Below, in pieces: positions 34,062 to 42,725 of a stretch of DNA of 64,000 bases. The notes beneath the pieces were generated by a model that searched no databases, was not told the DNA's origin, and saw only the letters and a program-made list of their open reading frames with translations. The position numbers and the translations under genes are program-made. The stretch's first letter is position 1; every line of letters starts with the position of its first letter. Source of the DNA: an uncultured Oscillospiraceae bacterium (GTDB lineage Bacteria > Bacillota > Clostridia > Oscillospirales > Oscillospiraceae); assembly GCA_910585265.1 (NCBI GenBank), contig CAJUCA010000010.1:1-64000 (forward strand), written 5' to 3'.

Positions 34062-35900
34062 TCACTTGCCTCCCGCCTTTCCGAACCTCTCCGCCTTATA
34101 TCCCGGCGCGTCCACCACCAGCAGGAACCTGTCGTTGCCGCATTTGTAGAGGCACTCGTGGGCCACGGCGTTGTTCACCAATCCGTACTCCCAGCGGTTC
34201 AGTTGGAGGTTGTCCCGGAAAAACCGGGCGTCGATGGAGCCGCAGTTGAATAAAAACTGATGGGTGGGGATGGAGAACAGGGGCCGGGTGAGCTCGGCGA
34301 TGCCGGGGAGGTTGAAGTCCTCCAGGTTCTGGCTGGCCAGCATCACCGCCGAATCCTTTTTCCGCACCCGCTTCATAAAGCCCCGGATGTATTCGATGGC
34401 GGTGGGGTTGGACAGGAACAGGTACAGCTCGTCAATAGAGGCCACGGTGCTCCCCTCGGTGAGCAGGCGGTGGCTGAGATAGGACAGCACGTTGAACAGC
34501 AAAGCGTTGCGCACACTGGCGGCGGCCTCGGTCAGCCCCTTGCAGCCGAACACCAGGAAACGGCTGGACGTGATGTTGGTGGGGCCGTTGAAAAACTTGC
34601 TCTCCGCGCCCTTGCACATGGAGTGGAGCCCCAGCAGGATCTCCTGTAACAGCGCCTGGGGATAGAGGGGATGCTCCTCGTCCCCGTAGTGCTGGTAGGC
34701 GTCCTCGATGACCGCGTACAGGTCGGACAAAACAGGGTAATCCACCGGGCGCAGCAGGGAGAAGTCTGTGGCGTCATTCAGCCCGAACTTGGCGTACAGC
34801 CGCTCCAGCATCAGTTCGATGGCGTCCACATGGCGGTCTGAGAAATCCTTGTAGGCCCGGAAAAAATCCTTCAGGAAGGAGATGTGCTGGCTCAGGCGGG
34901 AGTCCTGTTTGAACGCGTCGGGGGCTTCGGGATCGTCCTCCCCGTCCGCGCTCCACAGCTTGGGCTCCAGCGGATTGATGCGGTACTGCCCGCCCATCAG
35001 ATCCACGAAGCAGCCGCCCAGATTGGCGCTTAAATCCACCAGCTCGTGCTCGGGGTCGAGACAGACCACGGACTTGCCGCCCTCCCGGATGTTGCTGATG
35101 AGCAGCTTCATCAGGTAGGACTTTCCCTGGCCGGAGTTGCCCAGTATGAGCACGTTGGCGTTGGTCTTGTCCTCGTCCCGGCGGTCCAGGTCCACGATCA
35201 GGTTGGAGCCGAATTTGTCCTTCCCGATGTAAAAGCCGTGGGGGTCGGTCTTGCCGGAATAATTGCAGGGGTACAAATTCGCCACCGAGCCCGCGGGCAG
35301 CACCCTCTCGTACTGAGGCCCGAAGGCGTTGTACCCCGCCAGGTTGGCGGACAAAAAGCCCTCCCGCTGGCGGAGCAGGAGGGGGTCGGCGCTCAGCTTG
35401 GCCCGGACGAGCTCGGCGGCCACCTGGTCCTTCAGGGTGCGCAGCCCCTCCAGATCGGGGGCGGATATGTCGATAAACACGGCGCAGTGTACCAGCGGTT
35501 CCCGGTTCCGGTGCATCTGGGTCACCAGCGCGGCCACGTCCTGGAGGTCGTTCTCCGCCGCCACCGCCTGCTGGAGATCGTTGGTGTTGGCCCGCCCGAA
35601 GCGGTTTTTGTTGCTGGCGTTCTGGATGATCTGCTTTTCCTCGGCTGGGGTGACCTGGCGGGCGTAGATCTGGAGGTTCACCCCATTTTTCTCGCCCAGA
35701 TGCCGCAGGAGCGCCAGCTCCTCGGTGGAGGTGGGGTAGCCCCGCAGGGCCATGAAGGTGTGGTACACCCCGCCGATGACGGCGTGATCGGTGTTGAACT
35801 TCACCACCGAGGGGGCGGTCATGTCCAGGAAATCCTTGATCTGGGGGACAGGGGCAGGCTTTGCCGCCGCCTTTTTCTTCTTCTGCGGTTTCTTAGCCAT
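34062..35900 (-). CDS. VirB4/TraE-type T4SS ATPase
   Basis: 612 residues. A Lys/Ala-rich N-terminus precedes the VirB4 N-terminal domain. The ATPase domain has Walker A GNSGQGKSYLM near residue 252, Walker B VVCLDPEHEL, and motifs SIDELYLFLSNP and MLASQNLEDF further on. It powers pilus/channel assembly and substrate transfer at the inner membrane. ATG overlaps the upstream gene's stop by 8 bp. Length fits the Tn1549-like subgroup. Confidence 0.94.
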   Translation of the reverse strand: MAKKPQKKKKAAAKPAPVPQIKDFLDMTAPSVVKFNTDHAVIGGVYHTFMALRGYPTSTEELALLRHLGEKNGVNLQIYARQVTPAEEKQIIQNASNKNRFGRANTNDLQQAVAAENDLQDVAALVTQMHRNREPLVHCAVFIDISAPDLEGLRTLKDQVAAELVRAKLSADPLLLRQREGFLSANLAGYNAFGPQYERVLPAGSVANLYPCNYSGKTDPHGFYIGKDKFGSNLIVDLDRRDEDKTNANVLILGNSGQGKSYLMKLLISNIREGGKSVVCLDPEHELVDLSANLGGCFVDLMGGQYRINPLEPKLWSADGEDDPEAPDAFKQDSRLSQHISFLKDFFRAYKDFSDRHVDAIELMLERLYAKFGLNDATDFSLLRPVDYPVLSDLYAVIEDAYQHYGDEEHPLYPQALLQEILLGLHSMCKGAESKFFNGPTNITSSRFLVFGCKGLTEAAASVRNALLFNVLSYLSHRLLTEGSTVASIDELYLFLSNPTAIEYIRGFMKRVRKKDSAVMLASQNLEDFNLPGIAELTRPLFSIPTHQFLFNCGSIDARFFRDNLQLNRWEYGLVNNAVAHECLYKCGNDRFLLVVDAPGYKAERFGKAGGK

Positions 35901-36468
35901 TTGCGCTCACGCTCCTCTCGCCGTCAAAATCGGGAAAAAATTCGGCGGATACGTCCTGCTGGTAGTACACCGCCAGCAGCCGCTTCACGTCCTGCTCCCC
36001 GGCCAGCCGGACGTGGAAACCCCGGTCCAGCAGGCTTTTTTCGGTGCGCCGGGGGTCGGTGGGGCTGTCCTTGTCCACGGGGTAGACCAGCGCGAACTCC
36101 CGCGCCGAGGCGGTGGACGATTGGATGGCGTCCAGGTGGGTGGCGTCCCGCTCCAGCAGTTCCCTCACCTTGGGCTCTGTTTCCTCCTCCAGCCGCCGCT
36201 GGTAGTACAGCTTGTTGGCCTGGAAGGACTCCCTCGAATCCAGCGCCAGCAGGCGCACCGAGGGGGTGGTGCGCAGCAGGTCAGCCAGGGCGTTCACCAG
36301 TCCCTGTACCCCCTCGGGGGAGAGTACGGAGAGGTTGTCCGGCCTGAGCATAAAAAAGACCAGCTCACCTTTGGCGGTCTTTACGCCGTGCTCGGTGAGC
36401 TGGGTGATCCCCATGAGCTGCCGGGTAGACTGATGCTCCCGCAGCTCCTTTTTCTGTTTTTGGTTCAA
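35893..36468 (-). CDS. T4SS operon protein between PrgI and VirB4
   Basis: 191 residues from a TTG start at 36468 that overlaps the TGA of the PrgI-like gene (ATTGA), with AAGGAG upstream; no ATG fits the conserved frame start LNQKQKKELREHQ. It is a soluble alpha/beta protein in the position where Tn1549-like elements carry a VirB4-associated gene, possibly a detached VirB4 N-terminal part. No catalytic motif seen. Confidence 0.75.
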   Translation of the reverse strand: MNQKQKKELREHQSTRQLMGITQLTEHGVKTAKGELVFFMLRPDNLSVLSPEGVQGLVNALADLLRTTPSVRLLALDSRESFQANKLYYQRRLEEETEPKVRELLERDATHLDAIQSSTASAREFALVYPVDKDSPTDPRRTEKSLLDRGFHVRLAGEQDVKRLLAVYYQQDVSAEFFPDFDGERSVSANG

Positions 36469-36734
36469 TTTTCCCGCTCCTTCCACTGGAAATGTTGTTG
36501 TTTCAAAAATAAAAAGCACATGGCGTATTTCAGAAAATCCAAAATGCTGGCATCCTCCACCCGGATGCTCAGGAAAGCATAGAGCACGGTGCAGATAAGC
36601 GGCGGCACCAGCCGCAGCTCCACCAGCGCCAGCACGGACAGCACCAGGCAGATGCCGGTCACTGCCACGTCCCGCAGCGCCCACAGCCATAGGGTGGGCT
36701 TCGCTTTCAAGTCGTTGGGGTAAATGTAGGTCAA
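36465..36734 (-). CDS. PrgI-family T4SS membrane protein
   Basis: 89 residues with two membrane helices (residues 22-40 and 42-60) and the MTYIYPNDLKAKPTLWLWALRD N-terminus characteristic of PrgI-like proteins of Gram-positive T4SS. It corresponds to the VirB3 position, directly before the VirB4 ATPase genes, and its ATG overlaps the upstream stop by 4 bp. It probably anchors VirB4 to the membrane. Confidence 0.85.
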   Translation of the reverse strand: MTYIYPNDLKAKPTLWLWALRDVAVTGICLVLSVLALVELRLVPPLICTVLYAFLSIRVEDASILDFLKYAMCFLFLKQQHFQWKEREN

Positions 36735-37087
36735 ATTTGATTCGCCTCCGTTCCCGTGTCCAGCCGGTAGACCGACACGGGGATGTTTCGTTTTTTGCAG
36801 TTGTCTATCACAAATTTCGTCCCTCTGGATCTGCCGTCCCAGAAGGCCAGCACCAAGTCGGCGTACTCGATGATGGTGATGTTCCGCCGCAGGGGCGCGC
36901 CCCTGCCATACTTTTCATATTCCGGCAGGAACTCGGTGAGCTTTAAGCCGTGCGCCAGGGCGTAATTTCTGGCGCAGGTGTCGATGCCCCGGGCTCCGCC
37001 GGACACGATTTCCGTCACGCCCTCCGGGAGATATTCCCCCAGGTCGTCCACCCGCAGATTCCTTGAACCGATGACCGCCACTTTCAT
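36731..37087 (-). CDS. SLOG/DprA-like nucleotide-binding protein
   Basis: 118 residues with a Rossmann-like start MKVAVIGSRNL, then VSGGARGIDTCARNYA and VLAFWDGRSRGTKFVID. This is the SLOG fold (DUF2493/DprA-like) that senses or processes nucleotides or binds single-stranded DNA. It is the first gene of the T4SS operon, transcribed from an AT-rich region with a palindrome. A nucleotide signal sensor or an ssDNA handler are both possible. Confidence 0.78.
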   Translation of the reverse strand: MKVAVIGSRNLRVDDLGEYLPEGVTEIVSGGARGIDTCARNYALAHGLKLTEFLPEYEKYGRGAPLRRNITIIEYADLVLAFWDGRSRGTKFVIDNCKKRNIPVSVYRLDTGTEANQI

Positions 37088-37150
37088 CCTGCTCCCTCGC
37101 TTTCATTTTGTAGATATACTGCATATCCGTTTTCAAGATTATACCACGGA

Positions 37151-37182
37151 TTGGATATAAAATAAATACGCAATATATCCAA
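37151..37182. promoter_or_regulatory. Putative operator between divergent genes
   Basis: TTGGATATA (37151-37159) and TATATCCAA (37174-37182) form a perfect 9-bp inverted repeat with a 14-base spacer. It lies in an AT-rich island between the minus-strand SLOG/T4SS operon and the plus-strand RHH gene, whose GTG is 17 bases on. Likely bound by that RHH protein. Confidence 0.6.
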
Positions 37183-37199
37183 GTGAGGGTGGTTTAGCT

Positions 37200-37400
37200 G
37201 TGGTGAAAAGCGTATCAATCCGGATTGAGGAGGAAATGCTGGAGAAGCTGGGCTATGTGGCGGACTACGAGGGCCGTTCCATCAACAGCCACGTCCTCGT
37301 CCTGATCCGAGAAAGCATCAAAGGCTTTGAGGAGGAGCACGGACGTATCGAAGGTGCTGTGAGCCCGGACGAAAACGTCAAACCTCCCCGGAAAGGCTGA
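37200..37400 (+). CDS. Arc-type ribbon-helix-helix protein
   Basis: 66 residues from GTG. MVKSVSIRIEEEMLEKLGYVADYEG then INSHVLVLIRESIKGFEE is a full RHH fold. One of only three plus-strand genes in the ICE, and next to a symmetrical operator, so probably an autoregulator that also controls the divergent T4SS operon. A short hairpin follows. Confidence 0.82.
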   Translation: MVKSVSIRIEEEMLEKLGYVADYEGRSINSHVLVLIRESIKGFEEEHGRIEGAVSPDENVKPPRKG

Positions 37401-37430
37401 GAGGGCGGCAAGCTGCCGCCCTCTTGCTGT

Positions 37431-37727
37431 TCAGCCTAAGTCCTCCGGGCTTCCGATGATGGCCATGGCCTCCAGACACTGAATGCCATGCTCCTTGAGC
37501 GCCCGCATCAGCGCCCTCTCCGCGGGGTTTAGCGCTTCCATGGCCCCGACCTGCCCCAGGGGGTGCATATCGATACCCAAGGCGGGGCAGTCCAGGAACA
37601 TTTCGCCGGGGTGGTGGATGTGGGGGTGGACGCTGGCGGTGCCCCAGTGGGGGATCTCAGCCCGGTAGCCCGCGCTGACCACTTTTCCAGACTGGTCTTT
37701 CCGGGTGTTGTCATCCCACGTCAGCAT
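37431..37727 (-). CDS. Small ICE protein
   Basis: 98 residues, overlapping the upstream RHH gene by 17 bp. N-terminal half polar with His-rich WGTASVHPHIHHPGEMF; C-terminal helix AERALMRALKEHG. No motif recognised; metal binding by the His cluster is possible. Confidence 0.6.
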   Translation of the reverse strand: MLTWDDNTRKDQSGKVVSAGYRAEIPHWGTASVHPHIHHPGEMFLDCPALGIDMHPLGQVGAMEALNPAERALMRALKEHGIQCLEAMAIIGSPEDLG

Positions 37728-38052
37728 CAGGTTCCGCCTCCTCCCGCTCCGCCTGATCCAGCGCCCGCTGGACGAGACCCAGCACGAACTCCTTCTGGCT
37801 CACCTTTTTGCCGGTGCGGGCGCTCTCCCGTTCCAGCAGCTTCTTCAGCCGCAGGAACATCTCCTCGGGCATCTGGAACGCCATGGTGCGCATCCCTTCC
37901 ATCGTCTTTTCACTTCCTCTTTCGTAATATTTGGTCAGCAGGTCGGTGATGTACACGCTCAGCGTCAGCCCGGCCTGCTCCTGTTCCGCCCGGACCCGGT
38001 CGTGGAGTTCCACGGGGATCATAGCACACAAGTTCTTTTTGCTCTCTGCCAT
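37711..38052 (-). CDS. RHH-like accessory protein
   Basis: 113 residues. NLCAMIPVELHDRVRAEQEQAGLTLSVYITDLL is an RHH/MobC-like pattern, with a second, similar MPEEMFLRLKKLLERES segment after it. Probably a DNA-binding regulator. It starts a two-gene minus-strand unit with the 98-residue protein. Confidence 0.75.
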   Translation of the reverse strand: MAESKKNLCAMIPVELHDRVRAEQEQAGLTLSVYITDLLTKYYERGSEKTMEGMRTMAFQMPEEMFLRLKKLLERESARTGKKVSQKEFVLGLVQRALDQAEREEAEPDADVG

Positions 38053-38160
38053 CTTTAGGCCGCTCCTTTCTCATTTGGTAGGGCAAGTATATCGGAAACC
38101 AGGTTGTAAAGCTATTCATCAGAAGCAACGAAGAAACCCACTAAAATGAAGCATATGTAA

Positions 38161-39258
38161 CTAAAGGTCGGCCAAAATCGCCAGCTTCACGCCCTGCATG
38201 AGGTATTCCACGCACTGGACTACCACGCTGTTCCCCAAAGACCGGAATCTGGGGGCGTCCCTCGCGCGGGGCAGATCGGTCCAGTGGTCCGGGTAGCCCA
38301 TCAACCTTTCGGCCTCAATGGGCATAAGGCGGCGAAGGAGCAGAGCCCTGCGGCTGTGGTCATCGCAGGTATCATCCGCGCCCTGCCAGACCAGATCGGT
38401 GGTATCCTTGTGCTGCCTTGTGCATACTGTGGACGCTGTTTCCCGTTCTTCAAAGCGATCCACCCATTGGCGTGCGAACAGCCTCTGCTGAATAATGGGC
38501 AGGTTGTTGCCGCCGGTCCCACTGCGGCGGGTCAGGGTGGGCGCGATCTCGTGGGGGCCGGTATACCTTGCATCAATGGCGTGATTGTCAAACAAAATCA
38601 GCGGCGGGTGCCCATGATCTTGGGCCCGGAGGGTGCCTGTCACGTTTTCGGTAACCCCCATGCACTGCCCGCCCTGGTCATTGAGGCACAGCACAGTGGG
38701 CATCATGTTGCCGCTGGACGTCCCTTTCAGCGTGGGTGCCGCCTCCCGGTGATAAGCTATGCTTCCCGCAGACGCTCCGGCTCCAGCATTAAACCCGGCT
38801 GTAAATCCCGCGCCAGACGTCACTCCTGAAGCGGGCATCGGCATCAATCCGGCCTGTATTTTGCATGCGGTTTCCAGTTCATGCGGCAGGGGCTTGCCCC
38901 GTTCCCTACTCCTGCGCAGGATACCCAGGCAGGCTTTTTTGGTTAAAAAGTATCTGGATGGGGCGGCAGCCTCCAAAATCTGCGACAAGGAACAGTCTAC
39001 GACGTTCTTGGGGCACTCCGAGGTATTTAGAATTCCAGGTGACCCAAGCCACACAGGATCGTACTCCCAGCACGGCCCCAGCATATTCCCAGCGCCCGGT
39101 CGCAGGTCTAACAACATGAAGGTGTGGTTCTTCAATTTGGAGGAACGCCTCGAGAACCGCTTGGAAATCGCTGGCTTTGGGTGATCCGCTGCTAAGTGCG
39201 CCGAGGACGTTCTCCCACACGGCCATTCTTGGCCGAACAGCGATACCTGTCCGTCCAC
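38161..39258 (-). CDS. C5-cytosine methyltransferase, C-terminal part on a separate gene
   Basis: 365 residues from MDGQVSLFGQEWPCGRTSS. It holds the target-recognition/C-terminal part of C5-methyltransferases: the ECPKNVVDCSLSQILE and ACLGILRRSRERGKPLP blocks, NDQGG...ENVTGTLRAQDHGHPP, and RRLMPIEAERLMGYPDHW plus RFRSLGNSVVV, matching motifs IX and X. Catalytic motifs I, IV and VI lie in the other gene, whose last 353 bp overlap this one in a different frame. Both frames look protein-like, so the enzyme may be a two-chain methyltransferase like M.AquI, or joined by frameshifting. Confidence 0.8.
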   Translation of the reverse strand: MDGQVSLFGQEWPCGRTSSAHLAADHPKPAISKRFSRRSSKLKNHTFMLLDLRPGAGNMLGPCWEYDPVWLGSPGILNTSECPKNVVDCSLSQILEAAAPSRYFLTKKACLGILRRSRERGKPLPHELETACKIQAGLMPMPASGVTSGAGFTAGFNAGAGASAGSIAYHREAAPTLKGTSSGNMMPTVLCLNDQGGQCMGVTENVTGTLRAQDHGHPPLILFDNHAIDARYTGPHEIAPTLTRRSGTGGNNLPIIQQRLFARQWVDRFEERETASTVCTRQHKDTTDLVWQGADDTCDDHSRRALLLRRLMPIEAERLMGYPDHWTDLPRARDAPRFRSLGNSVVVQCVEYLMQGVKLAILADL

Positions 39259-39601
39259 GTTTTTTGTCCTCCTCTCTCATCTCTGAAATGATGCGTATTT
39301 GTTCCATAAAAAGCCCCGAGCGTGCCCCAGCCAGCCCTGCGCGGGTAGGCGATGCCGTCGAGAGATCCTGGCAGGGTGAGCCCCCGCAGATGATGTCCAC
39401 CGGGGGCAGTTCGGACCCGTTTAGTTTGGTGATGTCTCCCACGTGGAGCATATCGGGGAAGTGTTTCTTCGTTATCTGGATGGGGAACGCCTCGATCTCG
39501 CTGGCCCAGACGGGGATGATGCCGTTGCGCACCGCCGCCAGCGGGAACCCACCGATCCCGTCGAACAGGGAGCCCATGGTCAGCTTTTTTTCTTCTGTCA
39601 T
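38906..39601 (-). CDS. C5-cytosine methyltransferase, catalytic part
   Basis: 231 residues from MTEEKKLTMGSLFDGIGG, whose ATG overlaps the virB6 stop by 4 bp. It has SAM motif I (GSLFDGIGGFPLA), the catalytic GGSPCQDLS (motif IV Cys), ENV in AVWENVLGA (motif VI) and GVPQERRRLFLVADFGG (motif VIII). It ends after ILFNQKSLPGYPAQE with no motif IX or X. Those are in the overlapping downstream gene. It methylates cytosine at C5, likely protecting the ICE from host restriction. Activity needs the second chain. Confidence 0.85.
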   Translation of the reverse strand: MTEEKKLTMGSLFDGIGGFPLAAVRNGIIPVWASEIEAFPIQITKKHFPDMLHVGDITKLNGSELPPVDIICGGSPCQDLSTASPTRAGLAGARSGLFMEQIRIISEMREEDKKRGRTGIAVRPRMAVWENVLGALSSGSPKASDFQAVLEAFLQIEEPHLHVVRPATGRWEYAGAVLGVRSCVAWVTWNSKYLGVPQERRRLFLVADFGGCRPIQILFNQKSLPGYPAQE

Positions 39602-40464
39602 TTCCCCGCCACCGCCGAGGCCACCACTTTGGTGGTGTTCACCGCCATCTGGGCGGTGTGGACGGCGGAGCTCAGGCTGGCTTTGGTGGAGGTGTCCAGC
39701 CCGAAGGCCCCGGCGATCCGGGGCACCTCCCCCGCGGAGAGCATCAGCCCCAGCCCCAGCAGGGCGTGATCGCTGAACACCATCAGCCCCGCCGCCAGGA
39801 TGGTGGCCTGCAAAAAGGCGGTGAGGCACAGGCCGATGATCTGCTTGCACCACTGGACGAAGCCGTCCGTATATCCCCGGGGCACGCTGAACATATACAG
39901 TGAACCCACGGAGATCTGGATGAGCAGGATGCCGCCCCGCTTCAGGTTGGCGAAAAACACTTTGATGACTGCGTAGGCCATGAGGATCACGCAGAACAGC
40001 ATCATGATAGGGTTGAAGGTCGGCCCGCCGAAAATAAAATCCACCCCGGCTTCAATGAGGCCATCCGGGGTGGTGAGCTTTTCAATGATGGCCTGTCCCA
40101 CATCTCCGATGCTGGCCCCGAATCCAGTGATGCCCGCAGTCAAATCAGCCTGGAGGGACACCGAAAGGGCGTACAGCCGAACGGGGACGGCGGAGAACAG
40201 GCTCACCGCCATGAAGCCCTTGATGCAGTTGATGGCAGTCTGGCGGATGTTGCCCCTGCCGGAGGAATATTCGATGCCGAACTCAAAGCAGGACACCACC
40301 AGGCTCACCCCGAACAGCGCCCAGCCCAGCTGGGAGAAAAAGTGAACCACCGCCTGCACCCAGGGCAGGTCGAACAATTCCACCCCCATGTTTCCCATGA
40401 GGGCGAAGAACGCCCCCAGGAAGCCTACGGTCTGGCTGTACGCCCAGTCCAGCAGTTCGTCCAT
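39598..40464 (-). CDS. VirB6/TrbL-like T4SS membrane protein
   Basis: 288 residues with about six membrane helices (for example AVVHFFSQLGWALFGVSLVV and IMMLFCVILMAYAVIKVFF). No signal peptide. Position between the pilin-like gene and the methyltransferase and the helix count fit VirB6, the inner-membrane channel subunit of Gram-positive conjugation systems. It is separated from the VirB2-like gene by an oppositely oriented helicase. Confidence 0.85.
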   Translation of the reverse strand: MDELLDWAYSQTVGFLGAFFALMGNMGVELFDLPWVQAVVHFFSQLGWALFGVSLVVSCFEFGIEYSSGRGNIRQTAINCIKGFMAVSLFSAVPVRLYALSVSLQADLTAGITGFGASIGDVGQAIIEKLTTPDGLIEAGVDFIFGGPTFNPIMMLFCVILMAYAVIKVFFANLKRGGILLIQISVGSLYMFSVPRGYTDGFVQWCKQIIGLCLTAFLQATILAAGLMVFSDHALLGLGLMLSAGEVPRIAGAFGLDTSTKASLSSAVHTAQMAVNTTKVVASAVAGK

Positions 40465-40582
40465 AACGGTGGACGCGACAAAGTCCCAAATAAAAATAGT
40501 AAGTCACCTCGGTTTGTGATATAATGGTGCCCCCGGCATACGGTGCCGGGGGCATTTGCGAATGATAAGCGAGGGCAGGCCC

Positions 40583-42724
40583 ATGACCTACTCCCAATTT
40601 AAAAGTACATATTCCGTCCGTCTGAACCCACAACAGGAGGCGGCGGTGCGTCAGGTGGACGGCCCTGTGCTGCTCCTGGCGGTGCCGGGGAGCGGCAAGA
40701 CCACGGTTTTGGTCACCCGCCTGGGATACATGATCTACTGCAAGGGCCTCCGCCCGGAAAACATCCTCACCGTCACCTATACGGTGGCCGCTACCCGCGA
40801 CATGAAGGCCAGGTTCGTCCGCTTTTTCGGCGGAGATCACGCGGACAAACTCACCTTCCGCACCATCAATGGGCTGTGCGCGGTGGTGATCCGCTATTAC
40901 GCCAAGGTGAAGGGCTCCCAGCCCTTCGCCCTGGCGGACGATGAGGGGCGGCTGAACGCCGTGATCCGGGATCTGCTGTCCAAAGGCGGGGGAGGGTATC
41001 CCTCAGACCAGCAGATCAAAGAGGCCCGCACCCACATCACCTTTTGCAAAAACATGATGTTCAGCGATGCCGACGTGGAAAATCACAAGGTTGAGGGTAT
41101 GGATTTCCCCGCCGTCTATAAGGGCTACCAAGCGTTCCTGCTGAAAAACCGTCTGATGGATTTTGACGACCAGATGGTGTTCACCTACCGCATTTTCCGG
41201 CAGTACCCGGATATCCTGGCCCATTTCCAGCGCCGCTGGCCCTATCTCTGTGTTGACGAGGCCCAGGACACGTCCAAGATCCAGCATGCCATCCTCCGCC
41301 AGCTGGCCGCTCAGTCCCGCAACATCTTCATGGTAGGGGACGAGGATCAGAGCATCTACGGCTTCCGGGCGGCGTGGCCACAGGCCCTGCTGGAATTTGA
41401 CCGGGTGTGGCCGGGGGCCAAGGTGCTGATGATGGAGACCAACTACCGCTCCACCAAGTCCATCGTGGAAGCGGCCGACGCTTTCATCCAATGCAATGAG
41501 AGCCGCCGCCCCAAGCATATGCGCACGGACAACACCCAGGGCGTGCCCATCAAAATGGTGCCGCTGGCGGATTACAACCGTCAGTACAAGTACCTGCTGA
41601 AAATCGCCCAGGACTACAAGGAGCAGACGGCGGTGCTGTACCGCAACAATGACAGCGCCCTGCCCCTCATCGACCTGCTGGAACGGGAAGGTGTTCCCTA
41701 CGCCTGCCGCCAGCGGGAGGGCTTTTTCTTCACCAGCCCCATCGTCCGGGATATCACCGATATGCTGGAGTTCGCGTTCGATGACTGCAATGCGGAGAAA
41801 TTCCTCCGCTTCTACTACAAGCTGGACTTGAAGATCAAAAAGCCCATTTTAGCGGGGATGCTGCGCGGTTTGCACGGGGACGAGACGGTATTTGACCGCC
41901 TGCTGGCCAACGAGGGACTGGAGCCCTGGCAGTACGGGAAGATCCGGGCATTGCAGACCCACTACTCAAAATTCCCCCAGCTTACCAGCTTCGCCGCCAT
42001 CCAGCGGCTGGTGAAGTACATGGGCTACGGCGACTATCTGCGAGAGCAGAAGGCGGACACGACGCGCCTGGACGTGCTGCTATCCTTAGCTAACCAGACC
42101 CCGGCCACAGGGCCGTTCCTTCTGCGATTGCAGGAGCTGCGGGACACGATAGAAAACCTGGAGCCAGACCCGGCGTGCCCCTTCGTGCTGTCCACCATCC
42201 ATGCCAGCAAGGGTTTGGAGTACGATAGGGTGATCCTCATTGACGCGGTGGACGGCACCTTTCCGTCAGACCCATTCCCCCACGACGACGAGGGCCGGGC
42301 GGCGCTGGAGGAGGAGCGGAGGTTATTCTACGTGGGCGCCACCAGGGCAAAGAAATACCTTGAGTTTTTATGCTACGAGAGCCGTTTCGGGGAGCCTATG
42401 GCGGCGGGCCGCACCTTTATCGACCAGCTTCTGGGGAAAGAAATCACCGAACTTAACCAAGAACCCCGCTTCAACCCCCAGCCCAAGCCGAAGAAGGCCA
42501 AGGCGAAGCCGTCCTATGAGGGTGGCCCCACCCAAGCCCAGATCGCGGCATGGGAAAAGGATTACATGGCTGGCACGGAGGTCATACACAAGCAGTTCGG
42601 CCAGGGGTACATCGTGGGGCGGATGGGTAGCATCGCGCTGATCGCCTTTGATGACTACGGCACGAAGCGGATCGAACTGCCCACCTGTCTGCGCAAGGGC
42701 CTGATCAAGCTGTCGGAGCTGTAA
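40583..42724 (+). CDS. UvrD/PcrA-type superfamily 1 helicase
   Basis: 713 residues from MTYSQFKSTYSV; ATGs at 40556 and 40562 would extend it. SF1A motifs: Q-motif LNPQQEAAV, Walker A AVPGSGKTTV, motif II VDEAQDTSK, motif III GDEDQSIYGFRA, motif V TIHASKGLEYD and motif VI VGATRAKKYLE. The C-terminus has a PcrA-like small domain (IHKQFGQGYIVGRMGS). DNA unwinding in transfer, replication or repair is likely. It lies antisense between virB6 and virB2 and its stop is one base from the end of the pilin gene, so it was probably inserted. Confidence 0.93.
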   Translation: MTYSQFKSTYSVRLNPQQEAAVRQVDGPVLLLAVPGSGKTTVLVTRLGYMIYCKGLRPENILTVTYTVAATRDMKARFVRFFGGDHADKLTFRTINGLCAVVIRYYAKVKGSQPFALADDEGRLNAVIRDLLSKGGGGYPSDQQIKEARTHITFCKNMMFSDADVENHKVEGMDFPAVYKGYQAFLLKNRLMDFDDQMVFTYRIFRQYPDILAHFQRRWPYLCVDEAQDTSKIQHAILRQLAAQSRNIFMVGDEDQSIYGFRAAWPQALLEFDRVWPGAKVLMMETNYRSTKSIVEAADAFIQCNESRRPKHMRTDNTQGVPIKMVPLADYNRQYKYLLKIAQDYKEQTAVLYRNNDSALPLIDLLEREGVPYACRQREGFFFTSPIVRDITDMLEFAFDDCNAEKFLRFYYKLDLKIKKPILAGMLRGLHGDETVFDRLLANEGLEPWQYGKIRALQTHYSKFPQLTSFAAIQRLVKYMGYGDYLREQKADTTRLDVLLSLANQTPATGPFLLRLQELRDTIENLEPDPACPFVLSTIHASKGLEYDRVILIDAVDGTFPSDPFPHDDEGRAALEEERRLFYVGATRAKKYLEFLCYESRFGEPMAAGRTFIDQLLGKEITELNQEPRFNPQPKPKKAKAKPSYEGGPTQAQIAAWEKDYMAGTEVIHKQFGQGYIVGRMGSIALIAFDDYGTKRIELPTCLRKGLIKLSEL

Positions 42725-42725
42725 C

